DNA of 64,000 bases from Deferribacteraceae bacterium UBA6793. Its GTDB lineage: Bacteria; Chrysiogenota; Deferribacteres; Deferribacterales; Geovibrionaceae. The stretch lies in contig DKFP01000011.1 in assembly GCA_002452405.1 (NCBI GenBank), positions 86,521 through 150,520 on the forward strand, in the 5' to 3' direction. Numbering within the stretch: the stretch's first letter is position 1; the number at the start of each line of letters is the position of its first letter. Positions 42,548-51,398 of this stretch are shown one piece after another. The position numbers were made by a program, and so were the translations under genes. The notes beneath the pieces were generated by a model that saw only the letters and a list, made by a program, of their open reading frames with translations, ran no database searches and was not told the origin of the DNA.

Positions 42548-44044
42548 ATGCAACATATACTCAGCTTACTGATTTTCTTCCCGCTTGCGGCAGCACTGTT
42601 CATCCTGATTTTCTTCAGGAAGGGCAAAAGCTCCATGTGGGCAGCATTTATAGCCAGCGTTATTGAGTTTATAATCTCGATTCCGCTTATGGCTAACTTC
42701 GATAAAAACGAAGCAGGTATGCAGTTTGTTGAAAAAGCATGGTGGATAAAATCTATCGGCGTACAGTACTTCCTGGGCGTTGACGGCATATCCATACTTA
42801 TGATTTTCCTGACAACACTGCTTACAATGATAGCCATTCTGGGTTCATTCACATACATCCAGAAGAGACAGAAAGAGTTCTACATCGCTATGCTTGTTCT
42901 TGAAACAGGTATGATAGGTACTTTCCTTGCGCTTGACTTCTTCCTGTTCTACATCTTCTGGGAAGCTATGCTTATACCCATGTATCTGATAATCGGTGTA
43001 TGGGGCGGAAAACGCAGAGTTTACGCTGCGGTTAAGTTCTTCATATACACCCTTGCCGGTTCAGTTCTGATGATGCTTGCAATCATTGCACTGTACTACA
43101 CACATGGTCAGATAACAGGCAACTACACATTCGACATCCTGAAAATCACCGAGCAGTACGGAATGTACGGCAAGGGATTCCAGATGATAGTATTCGCGGT
43201 GTTCTTCCTCGGCTTTGCAATCAAAGTCCCGATGTTCCCCGTGCATACATGGCTTCCTGACGCTCACGTTGAGGCACCCACAGCAGGTTCCGTTATTCTG
43301 GCGGGTGTACTGCTGAAAATGGGTACTTACGGTATGCTCCGTTTCTGTCTGCCAATGACACCTTACGCAGCAATCAAGCTGATGCCTGCGGTTGCGGTTC
43401 TCTCCGTAATTGCAATCATCTACGGTGCGCTTGTTGCGATGGTTCAGAAAGACATCAAGAAACTGGTTGCTTACTCTTCAGTTTCTCACATGGGTTTTGT
43501 AACCCTCGGTATATACGCTCTTAACCAGGCGGGTATCGAAGGTGGTATCCTTCAGATGTTCAACCACGGTATTATCACCGGCGCGCTGTTCCTTCTGATA
43601 GGTCTGATATACGAAAGAACGCATACGAGGGAGATTGCGGACTACGGCGGTATCGCTGCCAGCGTGCCCGTATACGCGACAATCTTCCTTATCTTTACAA
43701 TGGCTTCTATAGGTCTTCCCTCAATGGGAGCCTTCATCGGTGAATTTCTTGTTCTGGTGGGTGCATTCGCTGCATTCTCCGACTGGGCTATCCTTGCCGC
43801 AATCGGCGTAATCTTCTCCGCCGTGTACATGCTGTGGATGTTCCAGAGGGTTCTTTATCAGAGCCTTAACAAGAGATGGGAAAATCTCGCCGATATGAAC
43901 CTGAGAGAAGTAATCTACATATTCCCGCTGCTTATAATAGTGTTCTGGGTCGGTATGTACCCTGAGACTTTCCAGTCTTACATGCACGCAAGTGTCGCAA
44001 AACTTGTTGAGCATATGAACACCGTTGCAGTGGCAATGCAGTAG
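42548..44044 (+). CDS. nuoM: NADH-quinone oxidoreductase subunit M
   Basis: NuoM is the second antiporter-like subunit, 498 residues with about 14 helices. Signatures are WEAMLIPMYLIIGVWGG, VPMFPVHTWLPDAHVEAPTAGS and KKLVAYSSVSHMGFV, with the pumping lysines and glutamate present. It is spaced 16 bases from nuoL and 11 from nuoN. Confidence 0.96.
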   Translation: MQHILSLLIFFPLAAALFILIFFRKGKSSMWAAFIASVIEFIISIPLMANFDKNEAGMQFVEKAWWIKSIGVQYFLGVDGISILMIFLTTLLTMIAILGSFTYIQKRQKEFYIAMLVLETGMIGTFLALDFFLFYIFWEAMLIPMYLIIGVWGGKRRVYAAVKFFIYTLAGSVLMMLAIIALYYTHGQITGNYTFDILKITEQYGMYGKGFQMIVFAVFFLGFAIKVPMFPVHTWLPDAHVEAPTAGSVILAGVLLKMGTYGMLRFCLPMTPYAAIKLMPAVAVLSVIAIIYGALVAMVQKDIKKLVAYSSVSHMGFVTLGIYALNQAGIEGGILQMFNHGIITGALFLLIGLIYERTHTREIADYGGIAASVPVYATIFLIFTMASIGLPSMGAFIGEFLVLVGAFAAFSDWAILAAIGVIFSAVYMLWMFQRVLYQSLNKRWENLADMNLREVIYIFPLLIIVFWVGMYPETFQSYMHASVAKLVEHMNTVAVAMQ

Positions 44045-44055
44045 GGGGGCGTTAA

Positions 44056-45495
44056 ATGCAGAACTTTATGATGAACCTGCAGTCAATTTTTCCCGAAGTG
44101 CTGATGACCATCTTCGGTCTGATACTGGTCGTGCTCGACGTTATGACCAAAAAAGAGAAGAAGTCCATGGTCGGCTATTTCGGTATAGCCTTCCTGCTGA
44201 TAACCGCTCTCCTGACTAACCCTCAGGTCGGCGGGAAGTACCTTGGCTTCAACAATATGCTCATGTGGGACAACTTCTCATATGTGTTCTTTGTGATATT
44301 CGCTCTGGCGTATACACTGACAACACTGGGCTCTGTTGAATACCTTAAAGACAAAGGGATTCTGAAAGGCGAATTTTATACACTCATGTTCTTCAGCATA
44401 CTCGGTATGATGTTCATGGTTTCCGCATTCGACCTTACGATCTTCTATGTCGGTCTTGAGACAATGGCTATCGCAATGTATATTCTTGCAGGATTTAACA
44501 AGAACGAGATGCGTTCATCCGAGGCGGGAGTTAAATACTTCATAATCGGCGCATTTTCTTCTGCAATGCTCCTGTTTGGTATGACATACGTTTACGGCGC
44601 CACAGGCACGCTGAACTACCTTCAGATTTCTGAAGTGCTGAAAAGCGGACTTGTTGCCGACAATATGACCGTTAAGATAGGTCTCATCCTTATGCTTACC
44701 GGTTTTGCGTTCAAAATCTCTGCTGTTCCCTTCCACATGTGGGCTCCTGATGTTTATCAGGGTGCACCCACACCCGCTGCGGGCTTTATGACCGTAGCAC
44801 CCAAAGCAGCGGCATTTGCAGCGCTTATCAGATTCGTTTACATAGCTCTTGAACCTGCGTCAGGACTTTGGGTACCTCTGTTCTCAATCCTCGCGGTTCT
44901 CACAATGACATACGGTAACCTCGTAGCGCTTGCTCAGACAAACGTTAAGAGAATGCTGGCTTACTCAGCAATTTCACATGCAGGTTACATGATGATAGGT
45001 CTGGTTGCCATGAACCCCGAAGGCTACAGAGCGATCGCCCTTTACTCACTTATCTATGTGTTCATGAACATCGGCGCATTCACACTGCTCGGTATTCTGA
45101 AAAACAAAGGTATGGTCGAGGACGAGCGTCTGGAGAGCTTCGCAGGTCTTGCCAAAAAGAACCCTCTGTATGCTCTTGCTATGCTGATATTCATGTTCTC
45201 TCTTGCCGGTATTCCGCCCCTTGCGGGATTCATCGGCAAATTCCAGATATTCATGGCTGCTATGAAAGCAGACATGATCTGGCTGGCTGTTATAGGCGCT
45301 CTTAACTCTGCGCTGGCTTGCTATTACTACATGAGAGTAACAATCTACATGTACTTCAACGAGCCTGAGTATGAAGTTGAGGCGACTGTCGGACGTTCCG
45401 CATTCATTACCAGCTTTATCGGAGTTGTAATGGTCCTGTTCGTGGGATTCTTCCCCTCAGCGTTCATTAACTTCGTAAGACACCTGCTGGTGTAA
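44056..45495 (+). CDS. nuoN: NADH-quinone oxidoreductase subunit N
   Basis: NuoN is the third antiporter-like subunit, 479 residues with about 14 helices. The motifs FYVGLETMAIAMYILAGF, PFHMWAPDVYQGAPTP and KRMLAYSAISHAGYM are present. It completes the 14-subunit set, so a full H+-pumping complex I is expected. GGGG lies before the ATG. Confidence 0.96.
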   Translation: MQNFMMNLQSIFPEVLMTIFGLILVVLDVMTKKEKKSMVGYFGIAFLLITALLTNPQVGGKYLGFNNMLMWDNFSYVFFVIFALAYTLTTLGSVEYLKDKGILKGEFYTLMFFSILGMMFMVSAFDLTIFYVGLETMAIAMYILAGFNKNEMRSSEAGVKYFIIGAFSSAMLLFGMTYVYGATGTLNYLQISEVLKSGLVADNMTVKIGLILMLTGFAFKISAVPFHMWAPDVYQGAPTPAAGFMTVAPKAAAFAALIRFVYIALEPASGLWVPLFSILAVLTMTYGNLVALAQTNVKRMLAYSAISHAGYMMIGLVAMNPEGYRAIALYSLIYVFMNIGAFTLLGILKNKGMVEDERLESFAGLAKKNPLYALAMLIFMFSLAGIPPLAGFIGKFQIFMAAMKADMIWLAVIGALNSALACYYYMRVTIYMYFNEPEYEVEATVGRSAFITSFIGVVMVLFVGFFPSAFINFVRHLLV

Positions 45496-45504
45496 GGAGT
45501 TAAG

Positions 45505-45966
45505 ATGGAAGCTACGGTTATTGAGGCACTGAACGAGGCGGCAAGGAAAGAGCAGCTTACGCTGGACTTTTATGAAAAACTTCTGGGTATCGTTGCGGAA
45601 CTTAGTTCCAAAGAGATAATCAAGGAACTCATCGAAACGAAAAAGAAGTTCAAAAACGTCATAGAAGAGGCGATTAAGTGTGACTGCCTTGAAAATCTTG
45701 GGCGTGACTCAAGCTGCAAGCTGAGAGATCTGGGCATCGGTAAAACAGGACATTCAGAGGTTGTTACAAACACTCTGAACGTTCAGGAGCTGCTGCTCAT
45801 CGCCATCCGTCACGAAGATGCCAGTATGAAGTATTACGAGTCTATGGCAGATAAATTTAAAGGGACTGAAGCGGGTGAAGCGTTCATGCGCCTTGCCTAC
45901 GACGTCGCATGTCATAAGAAGGATATCCAGTATATCTACGACGACATCGTAAATCTGGAAAATTAA
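45505..45966 (+). CDS. Ferritin-like (rubrerythrin-type) protein at the end of the nuo operon
   Basis: The 153-residue protein is all helical with acid and histidine motifs placed as in rubrerythrin/ferritin-like di-iron proteins: E in KEQLTLDFYEKL, then EDASMKYYE and a final DVACHKKDIQYIYDD. There is no rubredoxin tail. The inner cysteine pair CDC is unusual. It starts nine bases after nuoN with AAGGAG, so it is almost certainly co-transcribed with complex I. A strong terminator follows. The diiron ligands are not all in standard spacing, so metal binding is uncertain. Confidence 0.7.
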   Translation: MEATVIEALNEAARKEQLTLDFYEKLLGIVAELSSKEIIKELIETKKKFKNVIEEAIKCDCLENLGRDSSCKLRDLGIGKTGHSEVVTNTLNVQELLLIAIRHEDASMKYYESMADKFKGTEAGEAFMRLAYDVACHKKDIQYIYDDIVNLEN

Positions 45967-45986
45967 AATAATCTTCCTTAATATGA

Positions 45987-46014
45987 AAAGCCCGCTTTCA
46001 AAGCGGGCTTTTTT
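45987..46014 (+). terminator. Rho-independent terminator of the nuo operon
   Basis: AAAGCCCGC and GCGGGCTTT form a long perfect stem with a short loop, followed by TTTTG. It defines the 14.8-kb nuo unit. Confidence 0.95.
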
Positions 46015-46048
46015 GTTATAGTATCCCCAAAACAATACAGGGTGTTCT

Positions 46049-46621
46049 ATGGCGATATATATTATGGGAGCGGGTGTATTTGCGAAAGCAGTATACGATG
46101 CGGCTGTGCTTAACGGGATACAGATTGACGGTCTTGCGGTGTCAGATACCAGATGCGCAGGCTTTAACCATATAAAGGTTATCAGCGAGGAGGAGATAGT
46201 CACCGACGACAAGGTTATCCTCGCTATCACGGACAACAGGATAAGAACTCTTCTTTTCAATGAGCTCAAAATGATAAAGGCTAAGGTGCTCCCTGTGGTG
46301 CATCCTGCTGCGTGGATATCGGACAACGCGTCAATAGGCGAGGGGAGCGTAATTCTTGCAGGTGCGTTGATAAACCATTCTGCGGTATGCGGAAAGGCGT
46401 GCATAATCGGAACAGGTACTGTTCTGGAGAGCGATTGCATACTGGAATACGGTGTGAATGTTGGCGCGCGTGCTGTGCTTTCCACAGGTGTAACCGTAGG
46501 CAGCGAGACAACTATCGGTGCAGGAGCAGTGATAGCCTCAAACGTACGCATAGGCAGGGGATGCATCATAGAACCCGGCGGGATAGTGCTTTCAGATCTG
46601 GCAGACGGAACAGGTGCTTAG
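46049..46621 (+). CDS. NeuD/PglD-like sugar O-acyltransferase
   Basis: The 190-residue protein has an N-terminal nucleotide-like domain (MAIYIMGAGVFAKAVYDAA) and a left-handed beta-helix from about residue 85. The helix shows repeated hexapeptides (ASIGEG, CGKACIIG, GVNVGA, GVTVGS, TTIGAG, NVRIGRG). The family acetylates amino sugars for surface glycans, as in PglD and NeuD. No sugar-glycan genes are near, so the substrate is unknown. It follows the nuo terminator as a single gene. Confidence 0.85.
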   Translation: MAIYIMGAGVFAKAVYDAAVLNGIQIDGLAVSDTRCAGFNHIKVISEEEIVTDDKVILAITDNRIRTLLFNELKMIKAKVLPVVHPAAWISDNASIGEGSVILAGALINHSAVCGKACIIGTGTVLESDCILEYGVNVGARAVLSTGVTVGSETTIGAGAVIASNVRIGRGCIIEPGGIVLSDLADGTGA

Positions 46622-46643
46622 AGTATTTTTGTTATCAGTACAC

Positions 46644-46723
46644 GAGACTGCATCACCCCTTAGGGGTCCGCAGAGACAGATTTTTATTCCGTCTTCGCCA
46701 GGAATGGAATGACGAAGCGATCT
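46644..46723 (-). repeat. Dispersed palindromic intergenic repeat, copy 5
   Basis: It starts GAGACTGCATCACCCC and ends GACGAAGCGATCT, with an insert GATTTTTATTCCGTCTTC. The same insert appears reversed in copy 7, so these two copies form a subfamily. The rest of the gap up to 46800 shows no gene. Confidence 0.75.
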
Positions 46724-46800
46724 GGTATCTTTAGTATCTTCTACCGATACAGACTGCCTGACACCATCGAAACTGTTGAAGCACTTTTAAAAGGTTGGCT

Positions 46801-47496
46801 CTATCTGCATACGTAGTTGTATTTGACCGAGAGAGAAACCGTCTGGTCTGTCTTGTCCGGCTCGCTCACCTGTATGGCGGCTTTGCTGGCTCTTACAGCG
46901 CTGTACTCTCTTGCCACTGGCACATAGTCGTTATATTCAAGATTTATGTCCTTGGCTGTGCAGTAAAGCCCTGAGGCTCTGGAATATTCCCTTGCGGTTC
47001 TCAGCACGGTTCTGATAGCTTCCACCTTCATCTGAGAACGCAGAGCATCAAGCACCTTGCGTGAAACAGTCCAGCGTATCTGTTTTGATGTAAGCATAAA
47101 AGCGCTGTCCGCCTCAGCTATAGTGAAAACGCTATTAACAACCGCCTCGTAAACCGGTGCGGAATTGAATTTGCAATCAAAATCCAGAAATCCCATATAG
47201 CCGTCAGGTATCTGCTTTCCATCGGTATACTGATATTCCGGAGATATTCTGTAACCTGCGAACGTGCAGATGTCCTTAGACTTTTTTACAACTCCGGATA
47301 TCTTTTCCATGGCTGCTGAAACTTCGGCATAGTCCAAAGATTTATACTGCACCGTCATTCCTGATTCCATTATGTCAGGTTTTGCAGATGAGGTTATCGT
47401 AACCGAATCGGTTATCACCATAGGGTCTTTGATTTTAACCCGTGCAAAAGCGGTTGCTGAAACAAGAATAAGTGCAAGTGCGAGCAGTTTTTTCAT
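46801..47496 (-). CDS. SIMPL-domain (DUF541-like) periplasmic protein
   Basis: The 231-residue protein starts at ATG 47496 (AGGA upstream) and has a signal peptide, MKKLLALALILVSATAFA. The pattern VSAAMEKISGVVKKSKDICTFAGYRISPEYQY followed by GYMGFLDFDCKF and later RTAREYSRASGLYC fits the SIMPL/DUF541 family, whose role is unknown in most bacteria. It is the last of a run of three minus-strand genes of envelope character. No catalytic residues are visible. Confidence 0.65.
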   Translation of the reverse strand: MKKLLALALILVSATAFARVKIKDPMVITDSVTITSSAKPDIMESGMTVQYKSLDYAEVSAAMEKISGVVKKSKDICTFAGYRISPEYQYTDGKQIPDGYMGFLDFDCKFNSAPVYEAVVNSVFTIAEADSAFMLTSKQIRWTVSRKVLDALRSQMKVEAIRTVLRTAREYSRASGLYCTAKDINLEYNDYVPVAREYSAVRASKAAIQVSEPDKTDQTVSLSVKYNYVCR

Positions 47497-47497
47497 A

Positions 47498-47968
47498 TCA
47501 AAATCCTGAAATATAAGTTTTCCCGTCAAAAAGCAGAGGCTTGCCGTCCACCATAATATTCTGCATACCGTTGGATTTTTCCGGCAGAACCTTGATGTCG
47601 AAATTGGCGGTGCGCTGAGTCAGTTTCATCGGTGTATAGCCGCCGTAATTATCCTGCATCATCACATAAAGCGGATAAGTGCCATTTTCATAGTATCTGA
47701 AATGGATTATTGAGGCTATGAAATCCGGTTTGCCGTCCTCGTTCAGGTCGGTTTCATAGACGGCAATGTCGGAAGGGAGCGGCTGAAAAGGTTCAGATGC
47801 GAACATGATTTTAAGCTGTTCGCCTGGTGTCTGGAAAACAAAACGCCACATATAGTCCTGTAAAACCATATCGTTTGACGTTACTTTCGCCACTGAAACG
47901 GGCGAATTATTACTGCCGCCGCATGAAACGGCAAATAGAGCGATGAGGCACAATAAAAAATATCTCAT
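47498..47968 (-). CDS. Small lipoprotein of unknown function
   Basis: The 156-residue protein has a lipobox AVSC (Cys16 in MRYFLLCLIALFAVSC), so it is a membrane-anchored lipoprotein. A DLNEDGKPDF segment looks like a calcium-binding loop as in FG-GAP or VCBS-type repeats. I do not recognise a family. Its stop lies one base before the SIMPL-like start, so they are likely co-expressed. Confidence 0.6.
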   Translation of the reverse strand: MRYFLLCLIALFAVSCGGSNNSPVSVAKVTSNDMVLQDYMWRFVFQTPGEQLKIMFASEPFQPLPSDIAVYETDLNEDGKPDFIASIIHFRYYENGTYPLYVMMQDNYGGYTPMKLTQRTANFDIKVLPEKSNGMQNIMVDGKPLLFDGKTYISGF

Positions 47969-47974
47969 AATTAC

Positions 47975-48499
47975 CTACTGTACGGAGATGTCGCCTTTGT
48001 CCAGCTCATCAAAAGCTTCATTGGCGCGCTTGTGTGTGAGTTCATACTTGATTTTTTCAGCTCTTTTAGTTTGATAATCAAGTATTATGTCCTTTTCTAT
48101 GCAACCCTGCGCAAAAGCAGTGCGCAGTTTTTTGTTATATTCCAGATTTGGGAACTGAATGTTCTGATTGATGAATATCTCGGCATCCGGATCGTTTTTG
48201 AACATGTAAACGAACTGTTTTTCCTTAGGGTCTTTAAGATTTGAGAACTCGGAATAGATGACCGTTTCGATTATCTTTGAAAGCTCCGCACGCATCTTTG
48301 CGGCTGTGGAATCCTTGACTGCGTCAACAGACTCCAGCCCGCCCTGTTTAAAATCATAAACGCAGACGGAAGAGCTTACATTTTTCATGTACCAGTAGGG
48401 TGCCCCGTCTATTTTGACGTTATTGGTCATAAGAACGTAGGTTTTGAAAAGATAGGTAGCCAGTGTTTTTACAATAGCCAGTGCAACAGCCTCAACCAT
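47975..48499 (-). CDS. Conserved protein of unknown function
   Basis: The 174 residues start MVEAVALAIVKTLATYLFKTY, a hydrophobic N-terminus without a clear signal cleavage site. The rest is mostly charged and predicted helical (KMRAELSKIIETVIYSEF, KIKYELTHKRANEAFDEL) with two cysteines. No family is recognised. AAAGGAG precedes the start. It heads the three-gene minus run ending at 46801, and its promoter has a perfect extended -10. Confidence 0.5.
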   Translation of the reverse strand: MVEAVALAIVKTLATYLFKTYVLMTNNVKIDGAPYWYMKNVSSSVCVYDFKQGGLESVDAVKDSTAAKMRAELSKIIETVIYSEFSNLKDPKEKQFVYMFKNDPDAEIFINQNIQFPNLEYNKKLRTAFAQGCIEKDIILDYQTKRAEKIKYELTHKRANEAFDELDKGDISVQ

Positions 48500-48524
48500 G
48501 ACGGTACTCCTTTCGTGATATAAA

Positions 48525-48533
48525 ATTATAGCA
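48525..48533 (-). promoter_or_regulatory. Extended -10 promoter of the three-gene envelope unit
   Basis: On the minus strand TGCTATAAT matches the extended -10 element, about 25 bases before the start at 48499. The -35 is not convincing. Confidence 0.45.
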
Positions 48534-48553
48534 TTGTAAAGGATAAAAGGAAG

Positions 48554-49087
48554 TTAACTTTGCACATCCTCAATAGTTCCATAGTCTCCGTCAGCGATGC
48601 GGCGTTTGATATGTTTTTTCACGATATCGCGCTTGTAGGGCGGTATTCTGTCGATGAAAAGAACACCTTCAAGGTGGTCAAGTTCATGCTGGACAGCCCT
48701 TGCAAGGAATCCCTCCGCCTCAAACTCAATTTCCTCTCCGGCCGGATTGAATGCCTTAACCGTTACTCTGTTGTATCTGCGTACAGGTTCATATTCGCCA
48801 GGGATGCTGAGGCACCCCTCCTCGCCTGTCTGTTCGCCTTCTGCGGCGGTTATCTCAGGGTTTATGAGATGAAGGAGGGTGTCAGGCTGTTCGCCTGAAG
48901 TTGTGTCTATAACGACAACGCGTAGGCTCACACCTACTTGCGGGGCTGCGAGTCCCACCCCTTTCTGGTTATACATAGTCTCCGTCATATCGTTAAGGAG
49001 TTCTGAAATATCAACATCTATATTTTCAACAGGCTGTGCCTTTTTTCTTAATACAGAGTCCGGAAAAGTATGGATTTTTCTTATCAT
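48554..49087 (-). CDS. def: Peptide deformylase
   Basis: Deformylase removes the formyl group from the first methionine of new proteins. It has 177 residues. The three motifs are GVGLAAPQVG (residues 43-52), EEGCLSIPG with metal ligand Cys92, and QHELDHLEGVLFID with His134, Glu135 and His138. The start follows AGGAGG. It neighbours obgE and a DUF721 gene on the same strand. Confidence 0.96.
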   Translation of the reverse strand: MIRKIHTFPDSVLRKKAQPVENIDVDISELLNDMTETMYNQKGVGLAAPQVGVSLRVVVIDTTSGEQPDTLLHLINPEITAAEGEQTGEEGCLSIPGEYEPVRRYNRVTVKAFNPAGEEIEFEAEGFLARAVQHELDHLEGVLFIDRIPPYKRDIVKKHIKRRIADGDYGTIEDVQS

Positions 49088-49128
49088 TGTTCCTCCTGTT
49101 TAAGAGAATATGTAAATTGCGGATAAAA

Positions 49129-49569
49129 TCAATAATTATGTTTATCGTCAAGAGAATACACCGTGAAATAAGAGTACATGGCGCGTCTGAACGCCTCTCT
49201 CAGCTCCTCTTTCACAATGCCGTCTGCGAGTGCATCCGCATACTGTTTTTCTCTGGGTGTCATCTCTTTTTTCGGGATATGTTTATATGCTTCAGGAGCG
49301 GGTTTCTGCTTGTAAAAGAAGCGGATACAGTCCGCCTGAACGCCTTTTTCGCGCAGCCGTTCAATAAACTCTCCTTTAAGAAAGTTAAGCTCAGTTACCC
49401 AATTGGAATCGTGCACAGCAACTTCAAGCATCCCTGCCTTCAGTTTCTGCACAGTCGTCATACGTGCGATAACCTCGCCGCACGACGTTTCCCAAGCGCG
49501 GGCAATGCGGGCGTAATCCCGCATCTCCCTGCTGACAGACTGCGACAGGATCTCAGAAAGTCTCTTCAC
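49129..49569 (-). CDS. DUF721/DciA-like protein
   Basis: This 146-residue protein has the DUF721 signature WETSCGEVIARMTTVQKLKAGMLEVAVHDSNWVTELNFL near its N-terminus. The family includes DciA, the replicative-helicase loader of many bacteria, but other members have no proven role. The start is a GTG inside the end of obgE (17-base overlap), so translation is coupled. The C-terminal half is charged and variable. dnaA is in the window too but 36 kb away. Confidence 0.75.
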   Translation of the reverse strand: MKRLSEILSQSVSREMRDYARIARAWETSCGEVIARMTTVQKLKAGMLEVAVHDSNWVTELNFLKGEFIERLREKGVQADCIRFFYKQKPAPEAYKHIPKKEMTPREKQYADALADGIVKEELREAFRRAMYSYFTVYSLDDKHNY

Positions 49570-50575
49570 TCTCCTGCTCCATTGCGCGGATTATTTTTTC
49601 AAGATGTTCGGTAAGCTCTTTAGTGCCTTCCTGTGCCATTGAAGAGAAACGGAAATATTCTGTACCCGGAAGTTCCTCTTTCAGAAACGCCTCGAACTCC
49701 GCAATATTCTCTTCATTGGGGGAGTCCATTTTGGAAGCGCCTATGACCTCTGTCTTACCGGCTATATCGCCTTCGTATTTTTCCAGTTCATTGCGCAGAA
49801 TTTTATATCTTTCCACCATCGATTCGTCGGCGGAAGCGTCTATCAGATGCAGCAGCACTTTTGTGCGTTCGATGTGTTTAAGAAACTGTATGCCCAGTCC
49901 GATGCCATCCGCAGCGCCCTCTATGAGTCCCGGCATGTCCGCGAGCACGAACGAGTTGCCGTAATTTCCCTTAACCACGCCGAGGTGGGGAGTAAGTGTC
50001 GTGAACGGATAGTCTGCGACTTTGGGTTTAGCGGCGGAGACAGTTGAGATAAAAGTTGATTTTCCGGCGTTGGGGAAACCGATTATGCCTACGTCAGCTA
50101 TAAGTTTAAGCTCCAGCGCGAGTTTCACGCTTTCGCCTTCAAAGCCGGGTTCGTGGCGGGTGGGTGCTCTGTGTGTCGGCGACATAAAGTTAGCGTTTCC
50201 GCGTCCTCCTTTTCCGCCCTTGGCAACGATAACCTGCTGACCGTTCTCTGTGAGATCGGCAAGGATTTCACCGGTTTCAGCGTTCTTAACTATAGTTCCG
50301 GCAGGCACTTTAATTATCTGGTCAACGCCTCTGCGTCCGTGCATCCCTTTGCCTTTACCGTGAACTCCGCGTTCAGCTTTGTAGTGGTACTGCTGGCGGA
50401 TATCCATAAGGGTATGCTTGGAGTTGACAGCCTGAAGGATAACATTTCCTCCATCGCCTCCGTTACCTCCGTCGGGACCACCTCTGGGAACGAATGCTTC
50501 TCTGCGGAAGCTCATGCAGCCGTTGCCGCCGTTGCCCGCGATTGCCATAATCTCGCATGTATCGATAAATTTCAT
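49553..50575 (-). CDS. obgE: GTPase Obg
   Basis: Obg is an essential GTPase that links ribosome assembly and stress responses. The 340 residues contain the glycine-rich N-terminal Obg fold (GGNGGNGCMSFRREAFVP, GGKGGRGNANF) and the G domain with GFPNAGKST, DMPGLIEGA, and an SKMD variant of the NKxD specificity motif. The SKMD form is a substitution, since the usual reading is NKxD. It lies downstream of rplU-rpmA in the common order, but a repeat and terminator intervene. Confidence 0.95.
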   Translation of the reverse strand: MKFIDTCEIMAIAGNGGNGCMSFRREAFVPRGGPDGGNGGDGGNVILQAVNSKHTLMDIRQQYHYKAERGVHGKGKGMHGRRGVDQIIKVPAGTIVKNAETGEILADLTENGQQVIVAKGGKGGRGNANFMSPTHRAPTRHEPGFEGESVKLALELKLIADVGIIGFPNAGKSTFISTVSAAKPKVADYPFTTLTPHLGVVKGNYGNSFVLADMPGLIEGAADGIGLGIQFLKHIERTKVLLHLIDASADESMVERYKILRNELEKYEGDIAGKTEVIGASKMDSPNEENIAEFEAFLKEELPGTEYFRFSSMAQEGTKELTEHLEKIIRAMEQESEETF

Positions 50576-50646
50576 GAAAAGACCTCTGATGTGTTGAAAC
50601 TATAGGATTTGCGCTGAAAACTCAAGAAAAAAGCCTATGAAAAACA

Positions 50647-50717
50647 TGAGATCGCGTCGTCATGTTATTCCTCGCGAAGACAATTAAGGGTCTCTGCGAG
50701 TGCAACGAAGCAGTCTC
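50647..50717 (+). repeat. Dispersed palindromic intergenic repeat, copy 6
   Basis: It begins TGAGATCGCGTCGTC, contains CTCGCGAAGACAA and GTCTCTGCGAGTG, and ends GAAGCAGTCTC. It separates obgE from the rplU-rpmA unit. Confidence 0.75.
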
Positions 50718-50734
50718 GTCAGCTTATTAACTTA

Positions 50735-50765
50735 TAAAAAAAGCCCGCTGTTGTCAGCGGGCTTT
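50735..50765 (-). terminator. Rho-independent terminator of rplU-rpmA
   Basis: On the minus strand AAAGCCCGCTG and CAGCGGGCTTT enclose a four-base loop, followed by TTTTTT. It ends the ribosomal unit, so obgE likely has its own promoter. Confidence 0.93.
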
Positions 50766-50769
50766 GATG

Positions 50770-51030
50770 TTATGCTCTTTCGGAAAGAATGTTAACGAAT
50801 TTACCCTTGCTGCCTCTGTCCTGAAACTTGACAAAGCCGTCAGTCAGGGCGAAGAGTGTGTCGTCTTTGCCTATGCCAACGCCGGTACCGGGTTTAAACT
50901 TGGTGCCGCGCTGTCTGACGATGATGTTTCCTGCGATAACCACTTCACCGTCATATTTTTTAACGCCGAGGCGTTTGGAATTGGAGTCCCTTCCGTTTCT
51001 GGTCGATCCACCAGCTTTCTTGTGAGCCAT
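50770..51030 (-). CDS. rpmA: 50S ribosomal protein L27
   Basis: L27 reaches into the peptidyl-transferase centre. It has 86 residues, MAHKKAGGSTRNGRDSNSKR and later GNIIVRQRGTKF, typical in full. The start needs no N-terminal cleavage peptide. It follows rplU with an 11-base gap. Confidence 0.97.
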   Translation of the reverse strand: MAHKKAGGSTRNGRDSNSKRLGVKKYDGEVVIAGNIIVRQRGTKFKPGTGVGIGKDDTLFALTDGFVKFQDRGSKGKFVNILSERA

Positions 51031-51041
51031 CTTACGCCTCC

Positions 51042-51356
51042 TTAGCCGACTTTGATGTCGGAGATTTTAAGTACGGTCAGGTGTGATCTGTGACCGAATC
51101 TTGATTTGTAATCTTTACGTCTTCTTCTTTTGAAAACGAGGATTTTGTCATCCTTAATCTGGTCTACAACTTTCGCAGTAACAACAGCTTTGGCAACGAA
51201 GGGTTTACCGATGTTGAGCTGTCCGTTTTCGCTGACTGCGAGGACATCGCTTATCTGGATGTCAGAGTCTACTTCAGCGTTGATGCTGTCAACTTTCAGC
51301 AGGTCGCCGGGTTTGACAGTATATTGTTTGCCGCCGCTCTTTATAATTGCGAACAT
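51042..51356 (-). CDS. rplU: 50S ribosomal protein L21
   Basis: L21 binds 23S rRNA in the large subunit. The 104 residues show MFAIIKSGGKQYTV at the start and FKRRRRKDYKSRFGHRSHLT near the end. GGAGG lies nine bases before the ATG. It is the first gene of the rplU-rpmA unit and has a strong promoter. Confidence 0.97.
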   Translation of the reverse strand: MFAIIKSGGKQYTVKPGDLLKVDSINAEVDSDIQISDVLAVSENGQLNIGKPFVAKAVVTAKVVDQIKDDKILVFKRRRRKDYKSRFGHRSHLTVLKISDIKVG

Positions 51357-51398
51357 TTTTCACATACCTCCACGAATCCTGTCTAAACAGGGAAATCA

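Noticed and set aside
51379..51391. Hairpin in the rplU leader as an L21 regulatory leader
   Set aside because: Only a 5-bp stem; too little to match a known r-protein leader.
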